A stretch of 64,000 bases of DNA, taken from assembly GCA_963920575.1 (NCBI GenBank), contig OY986971.1, positions 16,358,492 through 16,422,491 of the forward strand, written 5' to 3'. The translations under genes were made by a program, and so were the position numbers. The DNA is from Narthecium ossifragum (lineage: Eukaryota; Streptophyta; Magnoliopsida; Dioscoreales; Nartheciaceae). The first letter of the stretch is position 1. Each line of letters starts with the position of its first letter. Of this stretch, positions 1-10,835 are shown piece by piece. The notes below the pieces were generated by a model. The model was not told where the DNA came from. It made no database searches and was given only the letters and a program-made list of their open reading frames with translations.

Positions 1-636
1 TGTCTCTTCCCACCAAACAGTGTTCAGTGTCCTGTTGAGAGTTAGCAGTGTCGTTTCCTGGTACTGAGTGTGACCTGACATGTGACCAGCTCGGCTGGAA
101 GACCATGATCGTGGGCCTCAGGGACACGCGGTGGGGTTATGGGACCCCTGTATACACCCAGATTCCACTTGAGGGCGACACTGTTGCGTTTCCCTCTTCC
201 TTCTGTGTGTCGTAGTGTAGATCCCTACTGAGCTTAGTGCTCACTCCTACCCGGGCTGCGTTTTGCAGGTGTAGGCGTCAGCTCTTCTTCCTTGGCCCCT
301 ACCGGGCAGTTGGTTGGCGGTGCGGCGGCGCCTGGTGGCTTTTGAGAGGTGGCAATATTTACCGCTTTTACCCTTATGTTAGTTAGTCTCTTACGGGAGT
401 GTTATTGTATTTGAACTTCCCCTCTCCGAGGTTTTGTATATATTAATACTCTGAGTTTTAAATCTGTGGTTCGAGGCTTGAATATAATATTGTATCTTTA
501 TTTTGGGGATGCTTTTGGTGAATTGCTAGGGAGACCCATAGGTTAGAGGGAACCCTCGCCGTTCTTTTTCCGCGTTGGTTAGGTTCCGGTTCGCGTCGCC
601 CGGCCCGGTTGGGCTTTCGTTGGTCGGGGCGCGACA
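1..636 (+). mobile_element. LTR-A family (Tekay/Del-type) LTR, 3' part
   Basis: The segment matches the 3' third of the long LTRs at 28081-30493, 50571-52882 and 61554-63853. It shares the block around GGGACCCCTGTATACACCC and the GC-rich terminus ending GGGGCGCGACA at 636. Its 5' part lies outside the window. No primer-binding site follows; the next bases are 5S rDNA spacer. It is therefore a solo or terminal LTR abutting the 5S array. Confidence 0.85.
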
Positions 637-770
637 TTTCGAGTCCCGTCCGGGAACATTGGTGCAGCACCGGAACCAAATATGCCACGCGGGGCCCACG
701 AAATTGCCGCGATTCGTCCCGAGGTGAGCCACGGGGTTGGAATAAGAGGAATGGTCGTGAAAAGGATATC

Positions 771-889
771 GGGTGCGATAATACCAGCACTAATGCACCG
801 GATCCCATCAGAACTCCGCAGTTACGCGTGTTTGGGCGGGAGTAGTACTAGAATGGGTAACCTCATGGGAACTCCTCGTGTTGCACCCC
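771..889 (+). rRNA. 5S rRNA gene, diverged copy 1
   Basis: The 119-bp segment starts GGGTGCGATA and ends GTTGCACCCC, followed by CCTTTTT as a Pol III terminator. Substitutions in otherwise conserved internal-promoter positions (TTACGCGTG where TTAAGCGTG is usual; GAATGGGTAACC) suggest it is a pseudogene. C at -1 is present. Confidence 0.9.
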
Positions 890-1253
890 TCCTTTTTGGA
901 AGTCCGCAATCGCGTTATGTAAGCGGCTTTTGTTGGAACAACAACATCCTTACGCCCAGAAAATGCGCGCAATCCGATTCGAGATCTCGGCGGGCTTCAT
1001 TTCACCGGCTCCGCGGCGACCCAGATCCTGGGAAGGTGATTTTAGAAGCACGGGCACGTAGTAATTCCCAAACGGCGAGAAAGGGGCCCCACGTGTGAAG
1101 GGGAGGGAGGCTTGGAGGGTTTCAAGTCCCGTACGGGATCATGGGTGCAGCACCGGAACCAAATCTGCCACACGGAGCCCGAGGAACGGCCGCGATTCGT
1201 CTCGAGGTGGGCCGCGGGGTTCGAATAAGAGGAATGGCAGTGAAAAGGATATT

Positions 1254-1372
1254 GCGTGCGATCATACCAGCATCAATGCATCGGATCCCATCAGAACTCC
1301 GCAACTAAGCGTGCTTGGGCGACCATAGTATTAGGATGGGTGACGTCCTGGGAAGTCCCCGTGTTGCACCTC
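1254..1372 (+). rRNA. 5S rRNA gene, diverged copy 2
   Basis: A 119-bp 5S-like gene followed by CCTTTTT. It has a changed start (GCGTGCG) and substitutions in the central region (GACCATAGTATTAGG where GAGAGTAGTACTAGG is usual). It is probably not functional. Confidence 0.88.
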
Positions 1373-1730
1373 TCCTTTTTACACATACGCAATCGCGTCA
1401 TCCAAGCGGTTTTTGTCGGAACAACGACATCCTTACGCCCGGAGCATGCGCGCCGTGCTATTCGAGATCCGGGCTGGCTTCATTTCACCGGCTCCGTGGC
1501 ACCCCGAATCCTGGGGCGGTAATTTTAGAAGCGCGGGCTAATTCCCGAACGGCGAGAAAGGGGCCCCATGTGGGAAGAGGAGGGAGGATCGGGAGGTTTC
1601 GAGTCCCGTCGGGGAAGATGGGTGCAGCACCTGAACCAAATGTGCCACACGGGGCCCGCATAATGGCCGTGATTCGTCGCGAGGCGGGCCAAGGGTTTCG
1701 AATAAGAGGAATGGCTGTGAGAAGGATTTC

Positions 1731-1849
1731 AGGTGCGATCATACCAGCACTAATGCACCGGATCCCATCAGAACTCCACAGTTAAGCGTGCTTGGGCGAG
1801 AGTAGTACTAGGATGGGTGGCCTCCTAGGAAGTGCTCGTGTTGCACCCC
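1731..1849 (+). rRNA. 5S rRNA gene, best-preserved copy 3
   Basis: This copy is closest to the usual plant 5S sequence, keeping GATCATACCAGCACTAATG and TTAAGCGTGCTTGGGCGAG. It has a few changes (A at the first position, GGTGGCC, GTGCTCG). The terminator is CCTTTTT. It could still be transcribed, but it sits in a degenerate array. Confidence 0.92.
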
Positions 1850-2213
1850 CCCTTTTTGCAAGTCAACAATCGCGTCATGCAAGCAGTTTTTGTCGGAGCA
1901 ACGACATCCTTACGCCCGGAGCATGCACGCCGTGCGTTTCAAGATCCCGACGGGCTTCATTTCACCGGCTCCGCGGCCACCCGGATCCTGGGGCGGTAAT
2001 TTTAGAAGCGCGGGCGCGTAGAAATTGCAGAACGGCGAGAAAAGGGCCCCACGCGTGAATAGGAGGGAGGCTCGGGGGTTTTCGAGTCCTGTCCGGGAAC
2101 ATGGGTGGAGCACCGGAACCAAATATGCCACACGGGGCCCACGAAATGGCCGCGATTCATCCCGAGGCATGCCGAGGGTTTTGAATAAGAGGAATGGCGG
2201 TGAAAAGGATATC

Positions 2214-2318
2214 GGGTGTGATCATACCAGCACTAAGACACCGGATCCCATCAGAACTCTGCAGTTACGCGTGCTTGGGCGGGAGTAGTACTAGGATGGG
2301 TGACCTAATGGGAACTCC
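2214..2318 (+). rRNA. 5S rRNA gene, truncated copy 4
   Basis: The gene runs from GGGTGTG to GGGAACTCC and then changes abruptly to Athila RNase H coding sequence. About 14 nt of the 3' end and the terminator are missing. The junction marks an insertion or recombination breakpoint inside 5S rDNA. Confidence 0.9.
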
Positions 2319-3866
2319 GCAGCAACTACACTGATCATGCCGCTCTGCGATATCTTTTAGCCAAAAAGGATGCTAAACCTAGACTGATTCGTTGGATCTT
2401 GCTTTTACAAGAATTTGATCTAGAGATTAGGGATAAGAAGGGTTCAGAAAATGTAGTTGCTGATCACTTGTCCCACATTCCTTTGGAACACATTCTTGAT
2501 AATACTCATGTTAATACCTCCTTTCCAGACGAGCATCTCTTTCAGGTGACTCGTTTTTCACAACCGTGGTATGCCCATATAGTTAATTTTCTTGTTTCCG
2601 ACAAGCTTCCTGATTCTTGGTCTAAAAATGCCAAAGACAGATTCTTTTCCCAGATTAAATATTGTATATGGGAAGACCCTGAGTTATTTAAGCACTGCTC
2701 TGACCAAGTTATCCGTAGGTGTGTGCCCGAGTCTGAAGTTCATGATATTCTCACTTTCTGTCATACACATGCATGTGGTGGTCATTTCTCAGGAAAGAAA
2801 ACTGCTGCAAAAGTTTTACAAAGTGGATTCTATTGGCCTACGATTTTTAAGGATGCTCATAATTTTTGCCAATCCTGTATTAGGTGTCAAAAGACTGGAA
2901 ATATCTCTCGTAGGAATGAGATGTCTCAAACTCCGATCTTAGTTGCCGATATTTTTGACATTTGGGGCATTGATTTCATGGGCCCCTTTCCACCTTCCTT
3001 TGGTTTTCAGTATATCCTTGTAGCTGTTGACTACGTGTCTAAATGGGTAGAAGCTATAGCAACCAAGTCGAATGATCATAAAGTTGTGGTTAAATTTCTT
3101 CAAAGTAATATCTTTTCTCGACTTGGTTGTCCTCGTGCGATTATTAGTGATGGTGGTTCTCATTTCAATAATCAACATTTTGCTTCCCTTCTTCGAAAGT
3201 ACTCTATTACTCATAAGGTAGCCACCCCTTATCATCCTCAAACCAGTGGCCAAGTAGAACTTTCTAATAGGGAAATAAAGCGTATTTTAGAGAAAATCGT
3301 TCGCATTGACCGCACAGATTGGGCCATAAAACTAGACGATGCACTATGGGCTTACAGGACTACTTATAAAACGCCTATTGGTATGTCCCCATATCGATTA
3401 GTTTTTTGTAAGCCTTGTCATTTACCTGTTGAATTAGAGCATCGGCTATGTGGGCCATTAAAAAGCTTAATACTAATATCAATGCCGCCACAACACATAG
3501 GAAGCTTAGTTTATGTGAACTTGAGGAAATTCGCAATGAGGCATACTTAAATTCCAAAATCTATAAAGACAAAACAAAAGCTTTTCATGATAAACACATT
3601 TCGAGAAGGACTTTTATTGTTGGGCAGAAAGTGTGGCTTTTCAATGCCAAATTGCGCCGTTTTCCTGGTAAATTACGTTCTAGGTGGTCCGGGCCTTTTA
3701 TCATAAATAACGTATTCACGCATGGTGCAGTAGAAATCTATCTACAATCCACACATGAATGAGATTTTCACTGTTAATGGGCACAGATTAAAACATTATG
3801 TGGAGGACATCGTTCATGGTGAGGTTATTGAGTCCGTCGAGCTGACGGATCCATTCTTTAAGTGAT
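2319..3866 (+). pseudogene. Athila-type pol fragment: RNase H end and integrase
   Basis: The open segment begins inside the RNase H region ([11 protein letters not shown], then [13 protein letters not shown]) and continues into integrase. In the 383-residue ORF starting at 2399, the HHCC zinc finger lies at about 122-163 (HTHACGGH, then CQSCIRCQK). The catalytic triad is D192 (GIDFMG), D251 (ISDGG) and E287 (QVELSN), with D35E spacing. A frameshift near 3445 moves the C-terminal part (WAIKKLN, then SRWSGPF) to another frame, and a second shift near 3760 disrupts the end. The wording of these motifs is typical of the Athila lineage of Ty3/gypsy. Gag, protease and RT are absent because the left side is cut at the 5S array. 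Not functional. Confidence 0.93.
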
Positions 3867-4553
3867 CCTTTTATAGACGTCGAGCGAAAGACGTAAAATT
3901 ACGCGCTTCCTGGGAGGCAATCCAGTTTTATGATTTTTCCCTCGCTTTGAAAAATTTTCTTTGATTTTTAGGATTTTTCCATGATTTTTCCTATTTTTCT
4001 ATGATTTTCTGTGATTTTATTTAGAAAATCGAACTACTAGATCACGATCGACCGTCGCAACGATCGCTGCATCGTCCATGCGGCTCTGTCAAAAATACAG
4101 CTTCGCAGGGTCGATGCAAGGATCGACCATCAGCGCCTCCACACCAATCCTATCAGTCACGGTTGATTGACCGATCGACCGTCGGCGTATTTTCGCATTT
4201 CCCGGTCGATTCCCGGTCAATCGACCGATCGACCGTCGGCTTGTTTCTCATATCACGGTCGACCGTGGGATCAACCACCAATATTGTTTTTTTCTGCTTG
4301 AACGGAACTTTACTCGGATTTCAATCCTACTCCTACTCGATTTCGTACTCTAACTCAAATTGGAGTTTATCCTCTATTTAAATCCGTCCGTTCCTGACTT
4401 CCTAGGGCATCTTTTCTTCTTTGATCATCAACCTCCTTCCATCGTCATGGTCCTGCTCTGTTCTTCCCCTGTTTTCCCAAGCCTCCTTCGTGACCATCGT
4501 CGACCACCTCTCCTCTTGTCTTCTACCACTCAGCCAGATACCAGACTTCCGAG
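3867..4553 (+). promoter_or_regulatory. Palindromic TCGA/GATC block and TATA-like site upstream of the acidic ORF
   Basis: This post-pol region holds a dense block at 4041-4275 with repeated CGATCGACCGT, CGGTCGA and GATCGACC. The part 4041-4130 is the reverse complement of a ~90-bp module also found in other elements here. About 100 bp downstream lies a TATA-like TATTTAAAT (near 4372-4381), followed by the ORF at 4554. A promoter role is inferred from this arrangement only. Confidence 0.5.
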
Positions 4554-5069
4554 ATGTCTCGATCAAGCCAATCTTCCTATTATTCTGATGATAGTCTGCC
4601 CCACTCTCCAATGTCCGACTTCACACCTGGATCTCCTATGTCGCAAGCGTCGTGGTTCTCCTCCGATGAGGACTCGATGAGCACTGCCGATTCTCCAACA
4701 CCACCATTGCCACCCACAGTCTTATGCTTTCCGCCTAGAGTTCGTTCTGACGACGATGCACCTGGTGATTCCTCTGACGCTTATCCTAATGGTTTTGAGT
4801 TCTATGGGCCGTTACCTCCAGCAGACTTGCTTGCCCGCGTTGTTTATGATATTCAGCATGCTCCAAACCTTGACGATGCTTGGGTCTCCTTCGAGAGTCC
4901 CGGCGGTTCAAAGCTCGTCGTCCCGCCACGTTCTCTCATTGATCCTGCTCTTCTCACGCCTCCTGATTCACCGTATGCATCGAATGATCCTGATCGTCCG
5001 CTGACACCGATGCCTAGTGATTTTGAGTCTGACGATGAAGATAGCGAGGATGAGACAAATGACGACTGA
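4554..5069 (+). CDS. Acidic, Ser/Pro-rich ORF in the Athila 3' region, 171 aa
   Basis: The ORF starts ATG TCT CGA and ends TGA at 5067-5069. The protein is rich in Ser, Pro and Asp, with repeated SP/TP pairs (PHSPMS, FTPGSPMS), and ends in an acidic tail (ESDDEDSEDETNDD). I see no membrane segment, zinc finger or catalytic motif, so it does not resemble an envelope-like protein despite lying between pol and the 3' LTR. The frame is undisturbed although pol nearby is frameshifted. It is unrecognised. Composition is compatible with an accessory protein of the element, or it may be a chance ORF. Confidence 0.45.
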   Translation: MSRSSQSSYYSDDSLPHSPMSDFTPGSPMSQASWFSSDEDSMSTADSPTPPLPPTVLCFPPRVRSDDDAPGDSSDAYPNGFEFYGPLPPADLLARVVYDIQHAPNLDDAWVSFESPGGSKLVVPPRSLIDPALLTPPDSPYASNDPDRPLTPMPSDFESDDEDSEDETNDD

Positions 5070-6805
5070 GGAGTTTTGCTGATTTAGTTTATTTAGGACT
5101 CTCTTAGTGGTTGGTTGTTTTTCTAGTTTTCTTTTATCATGGTGAGATGGTTTGCTATAGAGATGCTAGAGCAGTGAGCTTTTATTTTGATTTAGATTTT
5201 ATATGTTACTTTGGATTCATGTCGATGTTGGAACATCATTTTTTTTTATGCTTAATAAAGCTATAGGATATTTTGCCAATTGTTTCCTTTATGCCTTCAG
5301 CTTTTCTTTGGGCTATTTTTATCATTCTATTTTATTTGATCTTTTGGAAAGGTATCTTTTATGGCAGGTGTTCCTTTGGAACTTAGTAAGGGGCACATGT
5401 TACAAATCTTATATAATCCATCAGGGGGTTATTATTCAGTTGTTATATATGTCTCTAATGTTTCATGATTTCTATGGTTTCATCCGTTTAATCTCTTCTA
5501 GAGACATGAATTTATTCCATAGCGACGTATTCTTCTTATGGGCGGTGTGGTGATCGTCTTCCATGCGAGCCAACTACTTATAGCGCGATATTTACGGTGA
5601 TCTCTACCCTTTTTCCTTGCTGTATTTTTATGACTTAGTGTAATTGGGGACAATTACATTCAAGTTGGGGGGTAGATTCTAGGAATTTAATTTTTATTAT
5701 ACATCCCTTGAAATATGTCAAAAGGATGAAATTATGATATGATTTGACAAAGATGCAGGTTTTAGAAATTTATTTTATGGATTATTCTGAGACTTGTATG
5801 TCACATAAGGGATAGTAAATTTTGCTTTGCATGACACTATTTCTATACTTTAACACTTTTACGATAATTTAAGGATAACTTGACATATCCTAATGCACAT
5901 GTTCACTTCCACATGTTAAGGGGTTGATATTAGATTCTAAGTATGATATTAGGATGGATTTATAATTCTATGACTTGACACAGAACACATGCAATTATCT
6001 GAGTATGCGAAAAAAAAAGAGGATTTTCAACTTAGTAACCGGGCAGCGTGCCTAGCCAGCATGGTGTTCGCGTAAAACGGTTGGATTTCATGAAAAAAAA
6101 ATAAATTTTCAACTTAGTAACCGGGCAGCGTGCCTAGCCAGCATGGTGTTCGCGTAAAACGGTTGGATCTCTTGAGAAAAAAAGAGAAAAAAAAATAAGG
6201 GTTTCAAACTTAGTAACCGGGCAAGGTGCCTAACAAGATGTGTTGTTCGCGTAAAACAGTTGAAATTCCTGATGGAAAAAAAAGAAATGAATAAAAATAG
6301 ATATTGCTATGTGATAAGTGGAAGATATGTGCTTGGATAGAAGTGTGATCTTGAATAGTTGAAGTGTTTAGATATAATTGATGCTTTGAAACATGTGGAA
6401 CCCCATTCACACACAGGAGTGTTAAAGTTGTTTTTAGTCATGATTAAATATGTTAAAGTGTTGGAAATATGGTATGACATGTTTTGATTTACCATATTTT
6501 TATGTGACTGTGAGTTGAAGGATGTATTCATGGATATTATTTCTATTTCATGCATTAGAGTTGATGAATATTACAGTTGATTTTTAATGACATATTCAAA
6601 GGAATGTATTGATGTTTGTGGGTGTCATCCCTGAAAACCCTCAGGAGACTATAACTCCTCCACTGGGGTAACCCAGGGGTTTAAAGGCTTGTTGCACATG
6701 CTAAGTGCAATCGTGAGACCTACGAAAGTGGCTAGTTAGATTTATTGCTTTCTTTTTTTTATCTTTTCTTTGCTCGAGGACTAGTAAAGTGTAAGTTGGG
6801 GGGTG
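5070..6805 (+). other. Athila 3' non-coding region with two PPT-like motifs
   Basis: No convincing gene is seen. Two polypurine-type motifs lie here: GGGGACAATTACATTCAAG followed by TTGGGGGG at 5646-5672, and CTCGAGGACTAGTAAAG with GTAAGTTGGGGGGTG just before the LTR (about 6772-6805). The second is the expected plus-strand primer site. The first resembles an internal extra PPT. The rest is AT-rich. Confidence 0.6.
6006..6280 (+). repeat. Minisatellite, three ~82-96 bp units
   Basis: The core CTTAGTAACCGGGCAGCGTG begins at 6031 and 6113, with a variant at 6209. Each unit continues with GTTCGCGTAAAAC and ends in an A-rich run. Unit length varies (82, then 96 bp), mainly in the A-runs. It lies inside the Athila 3' non-coding region. 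Confidence 0.9.
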
Positions 6806-8241
6806 TGATAAGTCACTAAATGTTCATGATTCAACCCCTTAACTTAGCTTTGTTATGCCTAGAGTAGTTGTATTTGATAGCTTGTTAGTTGATTTCAGGT
6901 TTAATCATGCTTTGAGAAGAAATGCAAGAAATTCGGTTAATATGCTGAAATACACTGCTCTGTTGACTGTTAGCACAATATTCACCAGAAATTATTCTTA
7001 TGTCTAAATATTCTGAAATTTTGGTGACATCTAGTAGATATCAAGACGTACAACTTTCATGTTGGACACTTTCAGAGATTCCTGATGGATGGATAGCAGT
7101 TTTGAAGAAGATGAAGATATTTAGCTGCTGGAAGACTGGTCCGTAGACGCCGAGGAGAATATTCTCCAAATATTCTAGATAAGTCCAAATATTGTAAACT
7201 CGTCAAGAGAGGATAGAACACTTCCCAATCTACATCTTTCGTGTTGGACTCGTTCCCAAATTCTGGATGGGTTGAACCCAGGCGTGATTGGAAGAAGCTA
7301 TCAGGGTTGAACCAGGAATCCGAGTTGCACTTGAGGTCTAACTCAACCCTAAAACCCTAATCCGGGAATTAAGATATAAAAAGGGTTTTGTGGCTGGAAA
7401 ACGAAGGGCCTCCAGAGAGAGAAAAACAGAGAGATTCGGATTGGAGAAGAAGATGGAGATGTGGCGTGGATCCCTAACCTTCTTCATCGAATACATGGAT
7501 CTCATCCAAAAGATGAGTGGCTAAACTCTATACTTGGGGATCTCATGAAGCTTTAGTGTCGCTTCTTTGTATTTTCTAGTTCGATTCTTGTTATCTTTTC
7601 AAAGACATGATCCTATGAATATGCTTTTATTTTATAAAGAGTTGAGGGAACAGAGTTCCTCGACGTACATTCAGACCTACTTGATTGCTGTGCTTGATGG
7701 TAGAGATTTGTAGGATGGTTTTTATGTTGCTTTTGTGTATGCCTTTGAGATAATCTATGCTAGATGAAGATAGATTGTACTCAGATTAAGTTCGAAGACA
7801 ATCCATGCTAAGTTTGGATAGGTTTTGCCTTAGGGAAACAATTGTATTATTTTAGGGATTCATGCAAGCTTAACAAGTTGTGAATCCATAATGTCAAGAT
7901 AAGAAAACAAGAGGATAACTAGAGAATACAGGAAGTGAAACTAAAGTGGATTGAGTAATCCCTAGATTTTCTCTCATTGATCTACTTCAACTTCGTTAAT
8001 CGCTTTCGTTATTAGTTTTAATTAATCAATTCCTAAAAACCCTAAATCAATCCTTCTTCGCTTTAGGACTAGAGTGTTGAGAGTTAATTCTTATGTTCCT
8101 TTGTTAGTCAAAGTTTTCCCTGAGGATCGACCCCGTATTTCACCATTATTCTATCTTATTAATTTAGTGTTGAAAGAAAAGTTTATAAATTTCTAAATTG
8201 CGTTTTGCATACGTTTTAACGACGACGTTTGTGAGCGATCA
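6806..8241 (+). mobile_element. 3' LTR of the Athila-type element, 1436 bp
   Basis: It starts TGATAAGTCAC just after the PPT and ends GAGCGATCA, giving TGAT/ATCA inverted termini. A diverged reverse-orientation copy at 26445-27898 defines both ends. A TATA-like GATATAAAAAG lies near 7373. The matching 5' LTR is absent because the element is truncated at the 5S array. The 3' end lies inside the Ulp1-like gene remnant. Confidence 0.88.
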
Positions 8242-8577
8242 CCATCCCGACGACGGTCCCGACCGTCGGCGATAATTTCCGATGTGTACATTGCCCTCAT
8301 CAACGACATCTTTTTTTGGTCAAAATCTATATCGCCATCCCTCTGTCGTCTATCCATATACTCCGTGACGAACATAGCACAATCCATCCTACATGCAAAG
8401 GATTACATAGTCAATGCAGCATTTTTGTTTTTGAATGCATCCATAATAGTGATCTAGATGAAATTGATGATTCACTTACGATGCACGCAGCTGTGGCCCG
8501 TCGAATTCCTCTAACGCCCACTCCTTTCCACCATACAAGCTAGGATAAGAGTGAGAAATATAATTTTGTGCCCAGCA
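8242..8577 (-). pseudogene. Ulp1 (C48) protease-like gene, C-terminal exons
   Basis: On the minus strand one exon lies at about 8545-8480 (YGGKEWALEEFDGPQ, ending at a GTAAGT donor). The next begins after a TTTGCATGTAG acceptor near 8391 and encodes DCAMFVTEYMD followed by FDQKKMSLMRAMYTSEI. The D-C-x-x-F-V motif is the cysteine-nucleophile region of Ulp1/SENP-type SUMO proteases, as found in many plant transposon-associated genes. The 3' end is cut by the Athila LTR at 8241, so the stop codon is foreign. It belongs with the exons at 10178-10835 and 16976-18752. Confidence 0.75.
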
Positions 8578-10177
8578 TGATGTGCTGTCGTAGGCACTCA
8601 AAAATAAAACCAATACCCTTCATAATAAATGTAGTAGTGCGAGTACGAGTCGATCCCACGAAGAGTGTTTAGCCTAGTTTTGTGCTTAGTGAACAAAGAT
8701 GGGGGGTTTTAAACGTGAGGAAAACAATAAAGAAATAACTTAAAGCGAAGAATTGAATTAAATCAAGAGAAGAAAACTTGGTCTGAGTAAACATCCACCA
8801 TCGGAATCCAACAACTGATCATTGACGCAAGTATCAATCAATCTACACCTTAAAATATTCACCGTTCGAATGAAATTCGAATCTCTCCTCGATCATAGTT
8901 AATTAGAAACAAGCGATCTAATCAACCCTAACTACTAGAAAACCTAAGACAAGCGCTGTAGATTTAATCTAATAGCAGCCTTAAGAATAGGGAGATCGAT
9001 GAAGCTAAACAACACAAGCACAAGCGGTTGCATTTAATCTAGTCGAATATTCTTCCTAAGATCTATTAATTTCTGAAACGCAGTAAATCAATAGATCCTA
9101 TTTGCTTCGCAGAATATACAAGACATGAATAATAAACTAGTAGGCCTCCTAGCAATTATACAAGACAATCATGAATATTTAATCACAGAAGAACATTTAA
9201 TACTCAAGTATAAACTGAACAATAAAAATAAATTAAATCTCACAGTTTCATTGATTCCGAGGTTTCAGTCTCCCCGACCAAGAATTAAGGTTTAGCCACG
9301 CAAGGCCATCAAGAACAATCCAATCCTTTTAAAGAAGAAAGAACCCTAGAAATATAAAAGAAGTAGAAAAGAGCAGCCAAAAACGTCTAGGAATCCCCCT
9401 AATAATCTCCCAAAGAAGTCTATTTATAGGCTTTTATGAAACCCTAACTCGGATTAGATCTCAGCCCTTGATCTTGCCCACAGAACAAAAAGAGATCGAT
9501 CCCCCTTGGAAAAGAGATCGATCTTCTTTCTTCCGTGAACTCAGGATCTAGATTTTGCTCGACAAAGATCGATCTCCTTTGAAAAATGATCGATCTTCTT
9601 TCCACAGACGACTCGCGCTTCCAGGTTCGGATCGATCCCTTTTCAAACGAGATCGATCCCTTTATTCCGGATTTCAACTTTCCCCTCACGGTCGATCCTT
9701 GCATTGACCCTGAGAGCGTATATTTTTGACAGAGGCTGACGGTCGATGTGGCAGTCGATTTGACGGTCGACCGTGGGTCTTTTTCATCTCTGGGTGCATA
9801 AGGGATCGATCTCTTTTGGAAAGCGGATCGATCTTCTTTTTCTCTGCATATTTCTTCTTCTCTTCTGCCCTGCGCTTGTTGTAGTAAAAGCTTTGTAACT
9901 TTCTCTAGGAAGCTCCAAATCACAAACCGTAAAATTCTCCAGAGACTAGACTTCAAGAGCTTTCCATCCATATGTGACACACCATCTTGTTCTTCATCAG
10001 CAGGTACAGATTAATCTTTAAAGTTGATACATATACTCTTTTCAGCTTCTTTTCGACTTAAGGACTTCAATTGCATCCTAAATCAAAATATAAGAATAAT
10101 GAGTGTATTTAGGTACCAAAAAAGCATAGGAGACTAAGTATTAAGGAATAAAAATATAACATTATGCATCAACATCA
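8578..10177 (-). mobile_element. Solo LTR H (Athila-like non-autonomous family), TSD CAGCA
   Basis: The 1600-bp LTR is bounded by TGATGTGCTGTCG and AACATCA. A perfect 5-bp duplication CAGCA lies at 8573-8577 and 10178-10182. By comparison with element F its sense strand is minus. A TATA box (TATAAATAG in sense) lies at about 9420-9428. Its outer parts align with the F LTRs, but the middle block (about 9475-9850) differs from F. It interrupts the Ulp1-like gene. Confidence 0.93.
9475..9850 (-). promoter_or_regulatory. GATCGATC/GGTCGATC block upstream of the LTR H TATA
   Basis: The block has at least seven GATCGATC cores, several in the form GATCGATCTTCTTT, plus the ~90-bp module at 9687-9776 (CACGGTCGATCC to GACGGTCGACCGTG). 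It begins about 50 bp upstream, in sense, of the TATA box. A regulatory role is inferred. Confidence 0.5.
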
Positions 10178-10835
10178 CAGCACGCCTACATGTAATCGTA
10201 GTTGTCAATCGTGCCAATATATGACTTTCAAGCTAATATCTATGGCGATATGTAATACACAAGTAATATATTTATCACTACTTCAGCTTCCTTGGTGAAC
10301 AAGTCACTCCTTATTGAAGAATAATGCTCAATTTGTCCCTCTCTAAGGTACAGGGACACGAAGTGCCAATGAGGAGGTGCAGCGGTACTGACCGAGACGA
10401 ACCAGTACTCTGCATCGGTCACATCACCCTCCCCTCCCATACATATCGAAGGTTGTCAACGAATGTATCATCATTTCTCTTAACAATCACCTACAATGAA
10501 TATGGGTAACGAATATTAAGTCATATTTCCATATATGATAAAAAATATCATACAACACCTATAGGATATAGTTAATTTTTTAATTCATTGACAGCAAAGC
10601 ATACTAACACAAACTTAGCCTCACATTCAAGTATTAGCTAGAGAAAATGCATTTCCGGTGCTTGTCTGGTTGACGCAGGGCCCTGTCTTGATACATCACT
10701 ATCTAGTTTGTTGTTCGATAGCAGCGTCAGTATGGCACTTGCATGTAGTTGCATGCTTTCCCCTTCCCATATAACTTCGGTCGTGCTGAAATCTAGGCAT
10801 AAATTACAAACCTTTTCACAAATACTTGATGTGAT
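10178..10835 (-). pseudogene. Ulp1-like protease gene, middle exons
   Basis: One exon begins after an ATTTCAG acceptor at about 10785 and encodes TTEVIWEGESMQLHASAILTL, which fits the start of plant Ulp1-type domains. A second (about 10440-10268) encodes WFVSVSTAAPPHWHFVSLYL, with the HWHFVSLYL segment where the catalytic His region of C48 proteases is expected; a possible donor GAA|GTAGTG follows. The piece is bounded by LTR H on one side and retrotransposon F on the other, each with a perfect TSD, so it was once continuous with the flanking exons. Confidence 0.7.

Larger units (their letters stand above)
637..2318 (+). repeat. 5S rDNA tandem array remnant (about 3.5 units)
   Basis: A ~480-bp unit repeats in tandem; gene starts lie at 771, 1254, 1731 and 2214, giving periods of 483, 477 and 483 bp. 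Each unit has a 5S-like gene, a short T-run, and a spacer containing a conserved block (GTGCAGCACCGGAACCAAAT). Copies differ at scattered sites, many of them C/T or G/A, which suggests an old, silenced, non-homogenised fragment. The left edge abuts an LTR and the right edge is cut inside the fourth gene by Athila sequence. Confidence 0.93.

Noticed and set aside
637..2318. Cassandra-type TRIM retrotransposon, which carries 5S sequences in its LTRs
   Set aside because: The 5S genes recur at a regular ~480-bp spacing with shared spacer and terminators, and no TRIM primer-binding site or short LTR pair is seen. A true 5S array fits better.
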